NCBI RefSeq assembly: GCF_000815065.1 | Contig: NZ_CP007585.1 | Coordinates: 434,001-498,000 of the forward strand | Reading direction: 5' to 3' | DNA: 64,000 nt | Source of the DNA: Mesomycoplasma flocculare ATCC 27399 | GTDB taxonomy: Bacteria > Bacillota_I > Bacilli_A > Mycoplasmatales > Metamycoplasmataceae | Part shown: piece by piece, positions 1 to 11,599 of the stretch | Layout of the letters: every line of letters begins with the position of its first letter | Position numbering within the stretch: position 1 is the first letter of the stretch | Program-made: the position numbers and the translations under genes | The notes under the pieces: generated by a model | Database searches by the model: none | Told to the model about the DNA's origin: nothing | What the model saw: only the letters and a program-made list of their open reading frames with translations

Positions 1-1338
1 AGTGGTGTTATTAAAGCAAATTACCAAGCTAATCGTTCTTCCTTTAATGCAATTTTAGACTCAAATATAACAACGCTAATTGCTGCTCTTGTTTTATTCT
101 TTTTTGGAACAAAAAATGTTAAAAGTTTCTCAATTACATTAATTTTTTCAATTATTTTTACATTAGTTGTTACTATTGGTTTTACAAAATTTTTTACAAA
201 CTTTATACTAAAATCTAACTTTTTTCAAAACAATCATAAAAAACTTTGGCTTTTAGGCGCTAAAAATTACTATTTTAAAAAATACCAACGTGGTTATAAT
301 TCAATTTATTCCCGAATTGATTATGAAAAAATTTATAAATACTCAAGATGATTGCCACTTATTTTATTTTTAGGATCACTGATTATTTTTGCAATTTTTG
401 CCGGAATTTATAAATCCGCTGGAAGCGGCTTTAATTTAGCTGTTGATTTTAGCGGCGGAACTAACTTGTTAGTTGAAAGTGCAAATTCTAGTTATGATTT
501 AATCACAAAAGAAAAAGCCGAAAAAATAATAAATTTCTTAAATTCACAAAATATTGACAAGTCAAATTCAACAATTTTATTAAATCCGTTAAATGAAAAT
601 GGAACTGTTTTTAATATTGAAGTTAAAACAAATCTTGATCTATCAGCAAAAATCGCCACATTTAATTCATCAATACAGAATAATTTTTCAAATATTCGCA
701 TAACAAATTATTCAATTTCAAATGAAGAAGCGCAGAAGCTGATATTAAATACAATTCTTTCTGTTGGGATAGCACTTATTTTTGTAACTGTTTTTTCATT
801 AGTGCGGTTTAAATGAACATTCTCACTTGCCATAATTTCCTCGCTTCTTTTTAATGTTTTAATGGTAATTTGTACAATAATTATTGTACGAATCCAAATA
901 TCACAAAACTTAGTAATAGCAATTCTTACTTTAATAGGATATACTGTAAATGATACAATTGTGATTTTTGATCGGATAAAAACAAGATTTAGCGAGATAA
1001 CGCATGCTAATATTTATAAATTAGATAAAATTAAAGAAATTTCAACAAATGCAGTAAAAGAAACAGCAAAAAGATCTGTATATACGTCATTAACAACAAT
1101 TTTAACAATCGTAGTTTTAATGATTTTCTATGAATCAATTGATATTGTCTTTAGTTTAACAATGTTAATTGGAGTTATAATAGGAACTTATACTTCTTTA
1201 TTTATTGCAACACGAATCTGAAACAAACTTGAATTATACCGTAATCGTCAAAAAGAAAAAAGAATTAATAATAAATACTGGAATGTGCAAAAAATTTATG
1301 AACAAACTTTTGCAAACATTAATGATTATGAAAAATAA
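1..1338 (+). CDS. secDF: Protein translocase SecDF (3' part)
   Basis: Accessory membrane subunit of the Sec translocase that uses ion flow to pull exported proteins outward. The gene runs in from the left edge; 445 residues are visible. The first ~80 residues carry the end of the SecD half (membrane segments around 'ILDSNITTLIAALVLFF'). The SecF half then begins with the diagnostic 'NLAVDFSGGTNL' motif at about residue 140-155, followed by an extracellular loop and further TM segments including 'GYTVNDTIVIFDRIK', a canonical SecF motif. Several in-frame TGA codons are read as Trp. SecD and SecF are fused in one frame. The SecD start lies outside the window. Confidence 0.95.
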
Positions 1339-1341
1339 TTT

Positions 1342-1390
1342 AAAACCACAATTTTTATGACCTTATTAGTAAAAAATTGTGGTTTTATTT
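1342..1390 (+). terminator. Rho-independent terminator after secDF
   Basis: A perfect 15-bp inverted repeat (1342-1356 pairs with 1372-1386, 15-nt loop) begins 4 nt after the secDF stop codon and ends in a T-rich stretch. The stem includes an ACCACAA/TTGTGGT core, so it is more GC-rich than its surroundings. It separates secDF from hisS. Confidence 0.85.
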
Positions 1391-1429
1391 AAATTTTTCT
1401 TATTTTTAAACTAAAAAATAAAGGAAAAA

Positions 1430-2716
1430 ATGGAAAAAAAAATAAATTTATGCCCAAAAGGCACTTATGATCTTTTTGGTGATAATAGCAAAATTTTCCT
1501 TAATGTCCGCAATATTTTTTTTAAATTATCCGAAAAATTTAATTTTTCGTATGTTGAAACGCCAATTTTTGAATATTCAAATGTTTTTGAATCAACTAAT
1601 GAAATTTCCGACATAGTTACAAAGGAATTATACAAATTTAGTGATAAATCGAATCGACAATTAGCATTAAGACCTGAAGGTACTGCTCCAATTATGCGCG
1701 CAATTACACAACATAAACTAGCACAAAATGAGAAAAAATTTTTTTATTTTGGCCCGATGTTTCGTTATGAAAGTCCGCAAAAAGGTCGCTATCGTCAATT
1801 TTACCAAGCAGGTTTTGAAATTATTAACTATAAAAATAAATCTCTTGAATTCCAAGTCCTTGAAATCATTATCCTTGCAAAGGAAATTCTTAAAAATCTT
1901 GAAATAACTCAATTCCAACTAAAAATAAATTTCCTTTCAAATGCAAAAACACGAATAGAATATGCAAGAAATTTACGTGCTTATTTTGAAAAATTTATTG
2001 ACAAGCTCGAACCAATTTCTAGATCTAGAATTAAGAATAACCCATTACGGATTCTCGATGACAAAATTGAAGCAAAAAAAGATTTTGTCAAATTAGCACC
2101 TAAAATAAACACTTTTTGAACAAATGAAGACCTTGATAAATTTAATTTAATCACTACAGTACTTGACAAATTTCAAATCGCTTATAAAATTGATTATAAT
2201 TTAGTTCGCGGACTTGATTATTATGATGATTTTGTCTTTGAATTTATCGACACATCAAACACACTTGGAACAAAATTAACATTAGTTGGTGGAGGTTGTT
2301 ATAATAATCTTTCTTTAAAATTCGGGCCTGATAACTTACATAATATTGGAATGGCTTTTGGAATTGAACGCATAATTGAAATTTTGAAAACAAAATCTAG
2401 GTTTTCTTATAAAAAACTTGACTTTTTTTTAATAGGTTTTAATTATACAGAAATTATTGAAAATTTCAAGATTGCAAACTTACTCCGCGAACAAAATTTT
2501 CAAGTCGATCTAAACAAATCTCCCCTTTCAATTAATAAAGGTTTTCAAAAAGCAAAAAAATCAGGCGCTAGATTTGCTTTTTTCTTTGAAAAAAATCAAG
2601 AAAAAAATTATATTTCTCTTAAAAATTTACAAACAGGGAAAAATTGCGAAATTTTGTATTCTAAATTCGACCTTGAAAATTTAAATTATATCATAAACGA
2701 GGGAAAAAATGTATAA
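1430..2716 (+). CDS. hisS: Histidyl-tRNA synthetase
   Basis: Class II aminoacyl-tRNA synthetase that charges tRNA-His in the cytoplasm; 428 aa, a normal length for the family. Visible motifs are motif 2 'LRPEGTAPIMRAI' and 'FRYESPQKGRYRQFYQ', the HisRS signature 'GLDYYDDFVFEF', 'GGGCYNNLSLKFG' and motif 3 'MAFGIERI'. Two TGA-Trp codons interrupt a standard-code reading. The start is the ATG behind an 'aaaggaaaaaatgg' ribosome site. The 3' end overlaps the aspS start by 8 nt, so the two synthetases are co-transcribed and probably translationally coupled. Confidence 0.96.
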
Positions 2717-4412
2717 TTCTAAAACTCTTTCAAAATCAGAAATTGGCAAATTAGTTTCAATTCAAGGCTGAGTACAAAATATTCGCAAAATTAAAAGAAA
2801 AATCTTTGTAATTATCCGCGACTATCACGGAATTTTCCAGGTTGTTATTAACGAAAATTCAATAACTCAAAAATTTTCGAAAGAATCAGTTGTTAAAGTT
2901 CAAGGTACTCTGACTTTACGCATAAATCCTAACTATAAAATTCATAACGGCGATCTTGAAATTGTTGTTAAAAATTTAGAAACTATTTCGTTTTCCAAAC
3001 AAATTCCTTTCGAAATAAGCAACGAAATTAATGTAAACGAAGATTTAAGACTAAAATTTCGTTATTTAGATCTTAGGCGCCAAAACATGAGAGAAAATCT
3101 AACTTTTCGGTATGAAATTTTTCATACTATTCGCTGTTTTTTATATGAAAACAATTTTATTGAAATCGAAACCCCAATTCTGTCAAAATCAACCCCAGAA
3201 GGAGCAAGGTCATTTTTAGTACCCACTCGTAAAAAAGGCAAATTCTTTGCGCTGCCGCAATCGCCGCAAATTTATAAGCAGCTTTTGATGGTCTCAGGTT
3301 TTGAAAAATACTTTCAATTTGCCCGCGTTTTCCGGGACGAGGATTTGCGCAAGGATCGTCAATTTGAATTTACACAGCTTGATTTAGAATTTGGATTTGC
3401 TAATTTTAAGCAAATTTCAGAACAAATTGAAAATCTTATAAAAACTGTGTGAGCAAAAATTTTTCCAAATTTAACACTTAATTTCCCAAAAATGGATTAT
3501 TCTGATGCAATTCGTCTTTATGGAACCGAGAAACCTGATTTACGTTTTGAAAACAAATTGTTTGATCTTGATTTTCTAAATAATTCTGACAAACTTTTTC
3601 AAGGAAAAACGCGGGGAATTTTTCTTGAGAAAATCTTGATTACAAAAGCTGAATACCGCATTTTTGTTGAAAAAATTCAACAAAATAAAACAAAAAGACT
3701 TTTATATTTACATATTACAGACAGCAAAATTATCTATTCTTCTTTTAAATTAGACGAAAAACTTTTAATCCAAAGTAAAATAGAAAATTGACTTTTTGAA
3801 AATAATTACCAAAACGGAACTCTTTTTCTAGTTGCGGACGAATATAAAAATGCGTCCCAAGCACTTGGAGCACTTAGAAATTTGCTAGCAAACAAATACA
3901 AACTTGTTAATGAAAATGAATTTAAATTCCTCTGAATTATTAATTGACCACTTTTTGAACTAAATTCTGAAAAAAATTTAACGCCAGCTCATCATCCTTT
4001 TACCGCGCCAACAAGCGAAAGTCAACATTTTTTGGATAAAGAGCCTATAAAAACACAGGCTCAAGCTTACGATCTTGTACTTAATGGCTTTGAGTTAGGT
4101 TCTGGTTCTATTAGAATTCACAATTCTGAATTACAGAACAAAATTTTTCGCATTCTAGGCTTAACGCAAGAAGAAATTAATCATGAATTCGGCGCGCTTT
4201 TGCGCGCTTTTAATTTTGGCGTGCCGCCACATGGCGGGTTTGCTTTTGGCCTTGATCGTTTAATAATGATTTTGCGAAAAACAGAATCTATCCGTGATGT
4301 CATCGCTTTTCCTATTAATTCTAAGGGCTTAGACTTATTGCTCGATTCGCCAGCAGAAATAAAAAAAGAAACACTAGCTGAATTTGAACTAGAAACTGTT
4401 ATAGCAAAATAA
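2709..4412 (+). CDS. aspS: Aspartyl-tRNA synthetase
   Basis: Bacterial-type class II AspRS, 567 aa. The N-terminal OB-fold anticodon-binding domain covers about residues 1-110 ('SIQGWVQNIRKIKRK'). Catalytic motifs follow: 'RYLDLRRQNMRENL', motif 2 'FRDEDLRKDRQFEFTQLDLE', 'FELGSGSIRIH' and motif 3 'GFAFGLDRLIMIL'. The ATG overlaps the last codons of hisS. The bacterial insertion (GAD) domain lies between motifs 2 and 3 and looks short, which suits the reduced mycoplasma enzyme. Multiple TGA codons encode Trp. Confidence 0.96.
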
Positions 4413-4496
4413 TTTTTGGCCTTGATTAGCTTTATTTTTTAAATAATAGTGTAAAATTATGAATGCTAGTTTTAACAAATTTTTATTTTTGAACTT

Positions 4497-4515
4497 AAAA
4501 AAAAAAAAAAAAAAA
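4497..4515. repeat. A19 homopolymer tract
   Basis: Nineteen consecutive A residues between aspS and rpsT. Tracts of this length are prone to slippage; no nearby promoter element whose spacing would change is obvious. Confidence 0.8.
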
Positions 4516-4550
4516 TGAAATAAGCTATTTTTTATTTGTTTTATTATATA

Positions 4551-4588
4551 TCTTATACATTTTTTAAGAAAATAAAAAATGTATAAGA
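4551..4588. repeat. Perfect 15-bp inverted repeat
   Basis: Arms 4551-4565 and 4574-4588 are exact reverse complements with an 8-nt loop. The hairpin lies about 140 nt after aspS. No long T run follows the second arm, so a classical terminator is not certain; it could act as a terminator, an mRNA stabiliser or a protein-binding site. Confidence 0.7.
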
Positions 4589-4716
4589 AAATTAACGAAT
4601 ATTACCAAACCATAATAGTATTTCCAAAATCAAATGCTAGAAAAATTTTTGTTAATAAATACTAGATTTACTTTAATTTTCGAAATAAAAATTAAATCTT
4701 TATTATAAGCAGTTTT

Positions 4717-4727
4717 TATGGTACAAT
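4717..4727 (+). promoter_or_regulatory. rpsT promoter, extended -10
   Basis: TATGGTACAAT: a -10 hexamer TACAAT preceded by TATG, the same arrangement seen before eno, the adhesin pair, rpsP and the 60859 lipoprotein. The leader to rpsT would be about 65 nt. No convincing -35 is visible, as is usual in mycoplasmas. Confidence 0.5.
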
Positions 4728-4798
4728 TTTATGAATATTCTCCGGCTAAAAGGACAAATTGAAACAAAATATATAGTTTAAAAAATTTAAGGAAAATT

Positions 4799-5071
4799 AT
4801 GGCTAATATAAAATCAAAAATAAAATCAATTACAAAAATGGAAAAAGCAAGACTAAGAAATAATGCAATTAAATCGCGTGTAAAAACTGCAATTAAGAAG
4901 GCGAAAATTGCAATAAATGCAAATTCTGAAAATAAATCTGAACTAATTGCAAAAGCTCATAAGGAAATTTCAAAGGCTAAATCAAAAGGTGTTTTTCACA
5001 AAAATACCTCATCTCGAAAAATTTCTAAATTACATTTATTTGCTAACAAGCACACAAAACCAGCAGTATAA
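4799..5071 (+). CDS. rpsT: Ribosomal protein S20
   Basis: Small-subunit protein that binds 16S rRNA; 90 aa, very basic. The N-terminus 'MANIKSKIKSITKMEKARLRN' (first residues shown in part) and the 'KGVFHKNTSSRKISKLHLFANK' region (about residues 63-84) match S20. An 'aaggaaaatt' ribosome site precedes the ATG. It stands as a single-gene unit between its own promoter and a hairpin terminator. Confidence 0.95.
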   Translation: MANIKSKIKSITKMEKARLRNNAIKSRVKTAIKKAKIAINANSENKSELIAKAHKEISKAKSKGVFHKNTSSRKISKLHLFANKHTKPAV

Positions 5072-5140
5072 TTTCGATTATTTCCACGATTTTAAAATAA
5101 AATTTATCAGATAATTTTTTAATTTTTAAGTTTTTCTTAT

Positions 5141-5179
5141 ATAACAAAATTATTATAAATTTGGCAATAATTTTGTTAT
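5141..5179 (+). terminator. Terminator hairpin after rpsT
   Basis: A perfect 14-bp stem (5141-5154 with 5166-5179) with an 11-nt loop lies 70 nt after rpsT and is followed by a T-rich stretch. Confidence 0.65.
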
Positions 5180-5200
5180 ATTTTAATTATAAAAAATCAG

Positions 5201-5227
5201 AAAATGTAATTTTTACTTTTACATTTT
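5201..5227 (-). terminator. Hairpin at the 3' end of the T4SS-like operon
   Basis: A 9-bp stem (5201-5209 with 5219-5227) overlaps the stop codon (5226-5228) of the large surface protein gene. It is plausibly the terminator of the minus-strand operon and a barrier to converging rpsT transcription. Confidence 0.45.
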
Positions 5228-8200
5228 AGTTTTTGAATTTAACAATAAATTTATTAAAAATCCAAAATCCAAGAAACACAATACCAAGTGACATAAAGAT
5301 AATAACTGGAATTAATCAATATAGGGTTGTTTTTTTCTCGAAAATATTTTTTGTATTAGCTATTTGATTTAAACTTGCATCATTTAAATTACCTAACGGC
5401 GAAAAATCAGAATTAAAGACTGTCAGCTCTTTTTTCCCATTTAACTGAGAAGTTCCGGGTTCTAAAATTAAAGTTGCACGGTCCAAATTTGGATTTAGGC
5501 GAAATTCGTGCGCGATTTGTGCTAAATTTTGTAAATATAGATACTTTTTAGCATCGATTTCTTCAGGCAAGAGTAAATTATAGACGTGATCTTTTAATGC
5601 CTTTTCTAAATCACCGCTGTGTTTTGAGACAGAAAAACTAAATTGTGTAGCACGGATTTGATTTAAATTATCTATTTTTGGTTCGACCAAACTTCCAATA
5701 ATGTTAACCAGTTTAATTATCTTTGAACCATAAAAGTTTTTGCTAGAATCAGGTTTTATTCTTAGTTCCAACTTCCAAATTTTATGTGGAAGTTGGTCAT
5801 TTTCTTCGATATTTTTCACTACTTTTTCCACAATCCCATCAAAATTATCAATTATAAAATCAGAATTAAACTTATATTTTTCATTTTTTCAACTTTTTTC
5901 AATTTCAGTTAAAATGATTTTTTTTGCATTTTCAAAACGGGAAATTCCGGCTAAATTTATTCTATCAAGGTCAAGTTCATCAAAAATATTTTTGGTATAG
6001 CCCGTAATCACACTAGTTTTTGCTATCTTTTTTAATAAAATAAACGGTTTTTCAACAAAAAAATCATTTTCATACTCCCTTTTTACTTTAAAATTTGCAT
6101 AAATATTATTATTTTCTTCTTCTAGAAAAATATCAACTTTATCTGCATTTTCCTGAGATAAAAAATTTTTAATTATTTCAAAAAAACTGCCAAAATTTAC
6201 ATTACTTGGCAAATTAATTTTTTTAGTATCAAAATTTATTTTTGTTTTTGTTGAATTTATTTTTGAATCCTCGATATTTATATTTTTAAAACTGAATTTA
6301 TTTTGCTTTTTGGCAAAAAATTTGCTTTCTTCATCATTTTTAAGTTTTATACTTATATCAAAATTGAAACTACCATCAGAATTTTTTTCAACATTTTCGA
6401 TTGTCAATTCATTTTTAGAAATTTCCTCGTCCTCAGCTAATATTATTTTTAACAAATCAGACTTCATTTCTGGGGTGATTTCTAAAATTTCATTATTTGT
6501 CGCGCTTTCAGATTCTGAATTGTTATTATTTTTAAAATTCAGAGAATTTTTAGTGATTTTTTTCTGTTTAATTGCCAAAATAATTCTATTTTTAATTAAA
6601 TAATTTATATCAAATCGTGTATTAATTTTTTGAAGCGTTTGCTTTTTAACTAAATTTTCGATAAAATTGCGTCATTGGAGTAAAATCTGTTCATATGAGA
6701 GGTTTTTAATTTCTTTTCATGTCATTTTTTTATATAACAGATTTTGAGATAAGATTTGCCCTGGTTTTGATTCTCAAAACGGAATAATTGATTTATTTGG
6801 GAAAACATCACTAAAAAGTTGCGCGCTTGCATTTTCTCCTATTGAGACAATTTTATATGAAGAAAGCCCTTTGTCAAATTGGGAACTAAAAAGTCAAATT
6901 CCTGAATTTGAAAAGTATTTATTGGTGCTGTTTGTAATATTAAATTTTTCGGATTTGTGGTTTTTTGCACCTAAAATTTCGAATTTTTCTTTATTATTAG
7001 AATCAACTTGATATCTATATGAAAAAACTTTCTCATTTTTAATTGATGAATTTAAAGTTATGTTTGCGCCTTTTCCACTAACACTCGCCTCAGCAATAAA
7101 GCCAAAATCACTAATTGGTTTTACGTTTTGTTGAAAAATTTCGCTAGGAAGTTGCGCAAAATTACTGTTTTCTGGCAGGGAGTCTAAGTTATTACCAGTT
7201 AAAACTCAGACAATTTGTTTTTTTGTGCCTGTTTCTTTATCTATTAACGGATCAAATTTTGGATTTTTTGCTTTACTACCAAAATTATCATAAATTATGG
7301 TTCCCGATGTATCTTTTAAATATGGTTCAATTAATTTTTGCTGCTCTTCATTATTCTGTGGATCTCATGCAAATCATTTAATATCCATCACTGAATTCGC
7401 TGCTTTAATTACAAATTCAATTTCATATAGAGCAATTAATTTGGAATTATCTTGTGTTTTATTGCTTTTTTCAAATTTTTTGATTTCGATTTTATACTGA
7501 TTTATTGCGCTTTTTTTATTTTTCTGGTCAAGTCTTAAATCATCAAGTTCATAATTAAAATTCCGATCTAAGACATCAATTGGTTTTCCATTTACATAAA
7601 GAATTTCATTTTCATTTTCCTCAGCAAAGAAATTTAGCCTAATTTTATCGTGATATTCCCATTTTCCGCCATAGATATAGTCAAAATTTTCTTTTTTTTC
7701 TTTATTTTTACCAGCTTTTATTTTAATAGGTTCATCGGTTTTTGCCTTGTAATCTTTTTGATCGTAAATTTTCCCAGGTATTATTGTTAACCTTTTTCAA
7801 AACTGCCCTTGATTATAACTTTTTTCTGTAGAAAAATTAAGCCTAACGTTATTATTTAGTGCAAAATTATAGTAATTTTTATCTTCAGGATGTTGAAAAT
7901 TTAAGAAAAACTCAATTTTAGTGTGGCTTTTTAAATCAAATTTTAATGATGCATTGTATTTTGGGCCATTTTTAAATAATAATTTAGATAATTTATCTAC
8001 TTTTTCGTTAAGTTTCTCAAGCATTTCTGATGTTGGACTTAATGCAAAATTGCGTATTTCATCCTCTTTTTCATTTTTTTGATTATCAAGTAAAACAATT
8101 TTATTATTATTAATAACTTTAGTATTAAAGCTTTTCTTTAAATCCTCTAAATATTTTGTAAGTTTGCTGTTTAATTTTAAAATAGGTTTTTGATAATTGT

Positions 8201-8876
8201 AGTTAAACTGCAAATTTATTGTAAAATTTTTGATTTTATCTTCTGTAATTTCAAACCCAATCCGATAAATTATGTTTAATATTCTAAAATTGTTTATTTT
8301 TAAATTTTTTTCAAGGTTATTGATTTTTTCTTTGACATGTTTATTTAAATTTTTTGCGACATTAAAACTAGTATTTTTATTTAAACTATGTTTATCCGAG
8401 GTGATTATTAATGAGATTTGATCAAAAATTGACTTATCATATTCACCATAAACTCTGAAAATTGTTTCTTTTTTTCAATGCCTAAACTTACTTTCATCTA
8501 AAAAAAATTGTCAGTTTTTGCAATTCTCTAAATTCTCGCAATATTCAAAAGCAAAATTACTCCTGTTAACTTCAGGCCTTGACCCAGGTGGATAAACTTT
8601 GTTTTTTATTTTCTTATCAAACCAGTATGTTCCAAGTCTGCGAATTTCTTTATTTTGCGTATGGTCTTTATTATTTTTTCATTCAAAAAAAACAGAATCT
8701 GCTTGCCTTTCAACTTCAAAGTTTTTAACAGCTCATGTAAAATTTGCAGCATAAATTTCCATTGGTTGACTTTTTGATTTATTGATTTCAAAATAATCAA
8801 CATTCTGATAACTGAGAGCTAAAAAAGGCAACGGAATTATTGATGTTATTAAAAAAATTGGTAATTTTTTGCTCAT
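5226..8876 (-). CDS. Large surface protein, signal peptide plus C-terminal anchor
   Basis: Function not recognised. The protein has 1216 aa. It begins with a signal-like segment (residues 1-22, 'MSKKLPIFLITSIIPLPFLA') and ends with one TM helix containing 'LYWLIPVIIFMSLGIVFLGF' and a short basic tail. The predicted topology is therefore a very large extracellular region anchored at its C-terminus. No lipobox is present. The middle is rich in Lys, Asn and Glu with many short beta-like stretches. Its ATG overlaps the stop of the upstream VirB4-like gene (TAATG) and has a strong GGAGG site inside that gene's end, so the two are translationally coupled. It is the last gene of the T4SS-like operon, and could be a surface component or client of the machine. 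A similar C-terminal anchor ends the broken gene at 53277-54281. Confidence 0.85.
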
Positions 8877-11518
8877 TAATTTTCCTCCATTTTTGACTTA
8901 TCACCCTTGTCAAAAAATAATTTTTTTTCGTTTTTATTAAAATAGCCAGAACAGATATAACGATCATTTAGGTTTACCGAAAAAATAAATTCGCCAATCT
9001 GTGCAAGCGCAATAAATTTTTTTTCTTCTTTTGTAAGACCACCTGATGAAGAAAAAAGTTTGTCGACTTTTTCAATATCATTACTTTTTAAGTTAAAAAA
9101 GAAAGCATACTGACAATTTTCAATAATTGCTTCCGATTTTCTTGCGGCTTCGCCGCTAATTGCAAAATCACTAGGATTTTGTGTTGCAATTATTAAAGAA
9201 CCATTATATTTACGAATTGTTTTTGCGATTTTAAAAAGAAAATCAAGCGCAATTGTATTTGATTCATCAATAAAACGGTGAGCTTCATCTACAATTAATA
9301 CAATTTTTTGGTTTTTATAAAAGTTAGTAGCAATTTTCCCCTCAATAAATGATAAAACAAGAAAAAAAGCTGATTGATAAATACGTTTTTCAAGGTGCAT
9401 CAAAGTTGATACGTTGAAAATTACAAGTCCATGTGCAATATCTAAATTTGTACTATGACCATTAAACAACCGATTTAATTTACCATATTCATTAAATTCA
9501 TAACTTAAAGTTGATAAAACGATTGTTTTTTCAAAATCAGTTATATAGTTAAAATTCATATTATCAAACTGGGAAATTAAATCCTTAATAGTTGGAAATT
9601 TATCTGGTTCTAAAAGGCAGACATCATCAAAAAGTGTATAAAAATCGCGATTTTTATACATTTCGTTAATGGCTTCGATAATTGCCATTAACATTTTATG
9701 GTCTAAATTTGGTAGCAAAATTCCAAAAAATTTTTCTAAATTTTGCAAATGTAACGCAATCGTTTCAACGTTATTAAAATTTTCACTTTGCTTTTGTTTT
9801 GATTGGGGATTGAAAACCTTCTGAATTTGCAGCGGGTTAAAAATCGTTAAAATACCGCCGCCAAAATTAATGCTGTTTGCACCCAAATTATCGCCTATTT
9901 TTCAATATTCATTTTGGGGATCCAAAACTATTACAGAATTGCCGATTGCTTTATTATAAGTTAGTAATTTTTTAGTCATTGTCGATTTGCCAGCGCCAGA
10001 TGTTCCTAAAATAAAACAATTCGAATTTTTTCGGTCTTGATCTTGCAAAAAAAGATCAAAGAAAACTGGAGTATAATCAGTTTTGCTAATGCCAATTATA
10101 TTATAATTTCCATCATTAAAATTTCTTGATGTAAATGGTATTCCAAAAGCAATATTACTAGCTGGCATTTCAATTTCTTCTTTTAAAAAGTTGCTAAAAC
10201 GAAAGAAAAGTGAAGCAAAACCTTGTAATTGTCGATATTTTAAAGGGTTGATTGTACCGCCGATGTTTCGAAGGTTATTACGATTTTGACTTTCAATTTC
10301 CTTTAGTTCAATTTTTGTTGCCGCTGTATTTAAAAAGATAAAAGTTGAATAAAAAATTTCTTCCCGTGATGAAGCAGCAATATTGATTATTTCCTCAAGT
10401 GCCGCACGTTCTGTTGCGGTTTTTGTTTTATGAACAAGATTACGCTGATCATTTAAATTATATTCTAAATTTTTTGCCCCTTTATTGAAACTGCTTTCTT
10501 TTTCTGTGGTCGTTAGACGATTTAAATGCCAAACAACGCTGCTGTTTGTTGAAAAAAGTTGTGCAGCCCAACCAAGTGGCAAGTTAAACGGATATTCATT
10601 AATAGTTTGAACCGAAAAATAAACATCATTAATTTTGAAATATTCAGGATGCCACTCAATTTTATTTTGGGCTAAATATTTGCTAATATCATCGCCGTTT
10701 TTAATATTAATAAATTCTTTTTCATTTAAAAAATCGCTAAAATTAATAATCTTTAAATTTAAATCAAGTAAATCTCGAAGCGGGGCTAACCACGTGTGAA
10801 ATCCAGTTAAAGAAATATTAGCGCGCAAAAGATTCACTTGCTGCAATAAAGAAACATCATTTTTTTCATAAACAATAATAAAATAACGATGATGCAAATA
10901 AGTATCAAAGTTTGCAATATCTGTTTTATATTCGCTACATAATTCCTCTCCTAAATTTTTGATACATTCATCTTGATAAGTTAAAAAAAATAATTTATTT
11001 TTAGTTAGATCATTTGGATGGGCGATTTTAACAATTGAAATTCGGTTGTTTATTACATTAAAACTCGCTGTTAGCTGTTGAAGAATCTGTTCTATTTTTT
11101 CAGCGCCAATACTAAAAATATCTTGTCCTCTAATCTCAATTCCGCCAACAAAACCGCCAGCAACTTTTATAAAATCTTGTTTTGCACGTGTATATGGCAA
11201 TAAATTTGCTGTATTTGCACTAGTTTTTGAAATTTTTGTATAAATTTTTGGCCGCGAAATATACAAAATTTTGTACCAAAGAATTTTATAACCCTTAAGT
11301 CCTCAATTTTTATAATGCTTTATCAAAGGTATAGTAAAAATAAGAAAAAAACTGGCAGAAATTAAAATTTTTCACAAAACAAAAATGTTTTCAGGCAAAC
11401 CAAAACTGATACTCGCAGATAAGAAAAACGTGAACATAATAATCGGCAAATCAATCAAAGTAATTTTACGAAAAATTTGAATTTGCACATTTTTAATTCT
11501 TTTATTTTGTAATTTCAT
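8876..11518 (-). CDS. VirB3-VirB4 (TrsE/TraE-like) fusion ATPase
   Basis: 880 aa. Residues 1-90 form a VirB3/PrgI-like piece with two TM helices (about 22-41 and 45-66). It continues in frame into a VirB4-type conjugation ATPase. Walker A is 'GTSGAGKST' (about 505-513), Walker B is 'IVLIVDEAH' (about 739-747), and the sensor-like 'IIATQNPSDF' follows (about 776-785). VirB4 proteins are the membrane-associated motors found in all T4SS. The ATG at 11518 is chosen because the frame is open from there and includes the VirB3-like helices; its ribosome site is weak. TGA codons are Trp, including one just after Walker A in 'DPQNEYW'. An 81-nt gap separates it from the upstream VirB6-like gene; its stop overlaps the start of the next gene. 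Confidence 0.9.
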
Positions 11519-11599
11519 TAATTTTTTTCCGTTTTTTATTTAAGATTTTTGTTTTTATTTGTCTTTTTTAGCAGATATTTCTGGTTTTGTCTCCAAATT

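Larger units (their letters stand above)
4413..4716. other. Intergenic region, aspS-rpsT
   Basis: About 300 nt with no supported gene. It contains a 19-nt A tract (4497-4515) and a perfect 15-bp inverted repeat (4551-4588), annotated separately. No tRNA or riboswitch shape is recognisable. Confidence 0.6.

Noticed and set aside
8606-8803. Minus-strand 65-codon frame
   Set aside because: Out of frame with the real start of the large surface protein, which reads continuously from 8876 with TGA as Trp.
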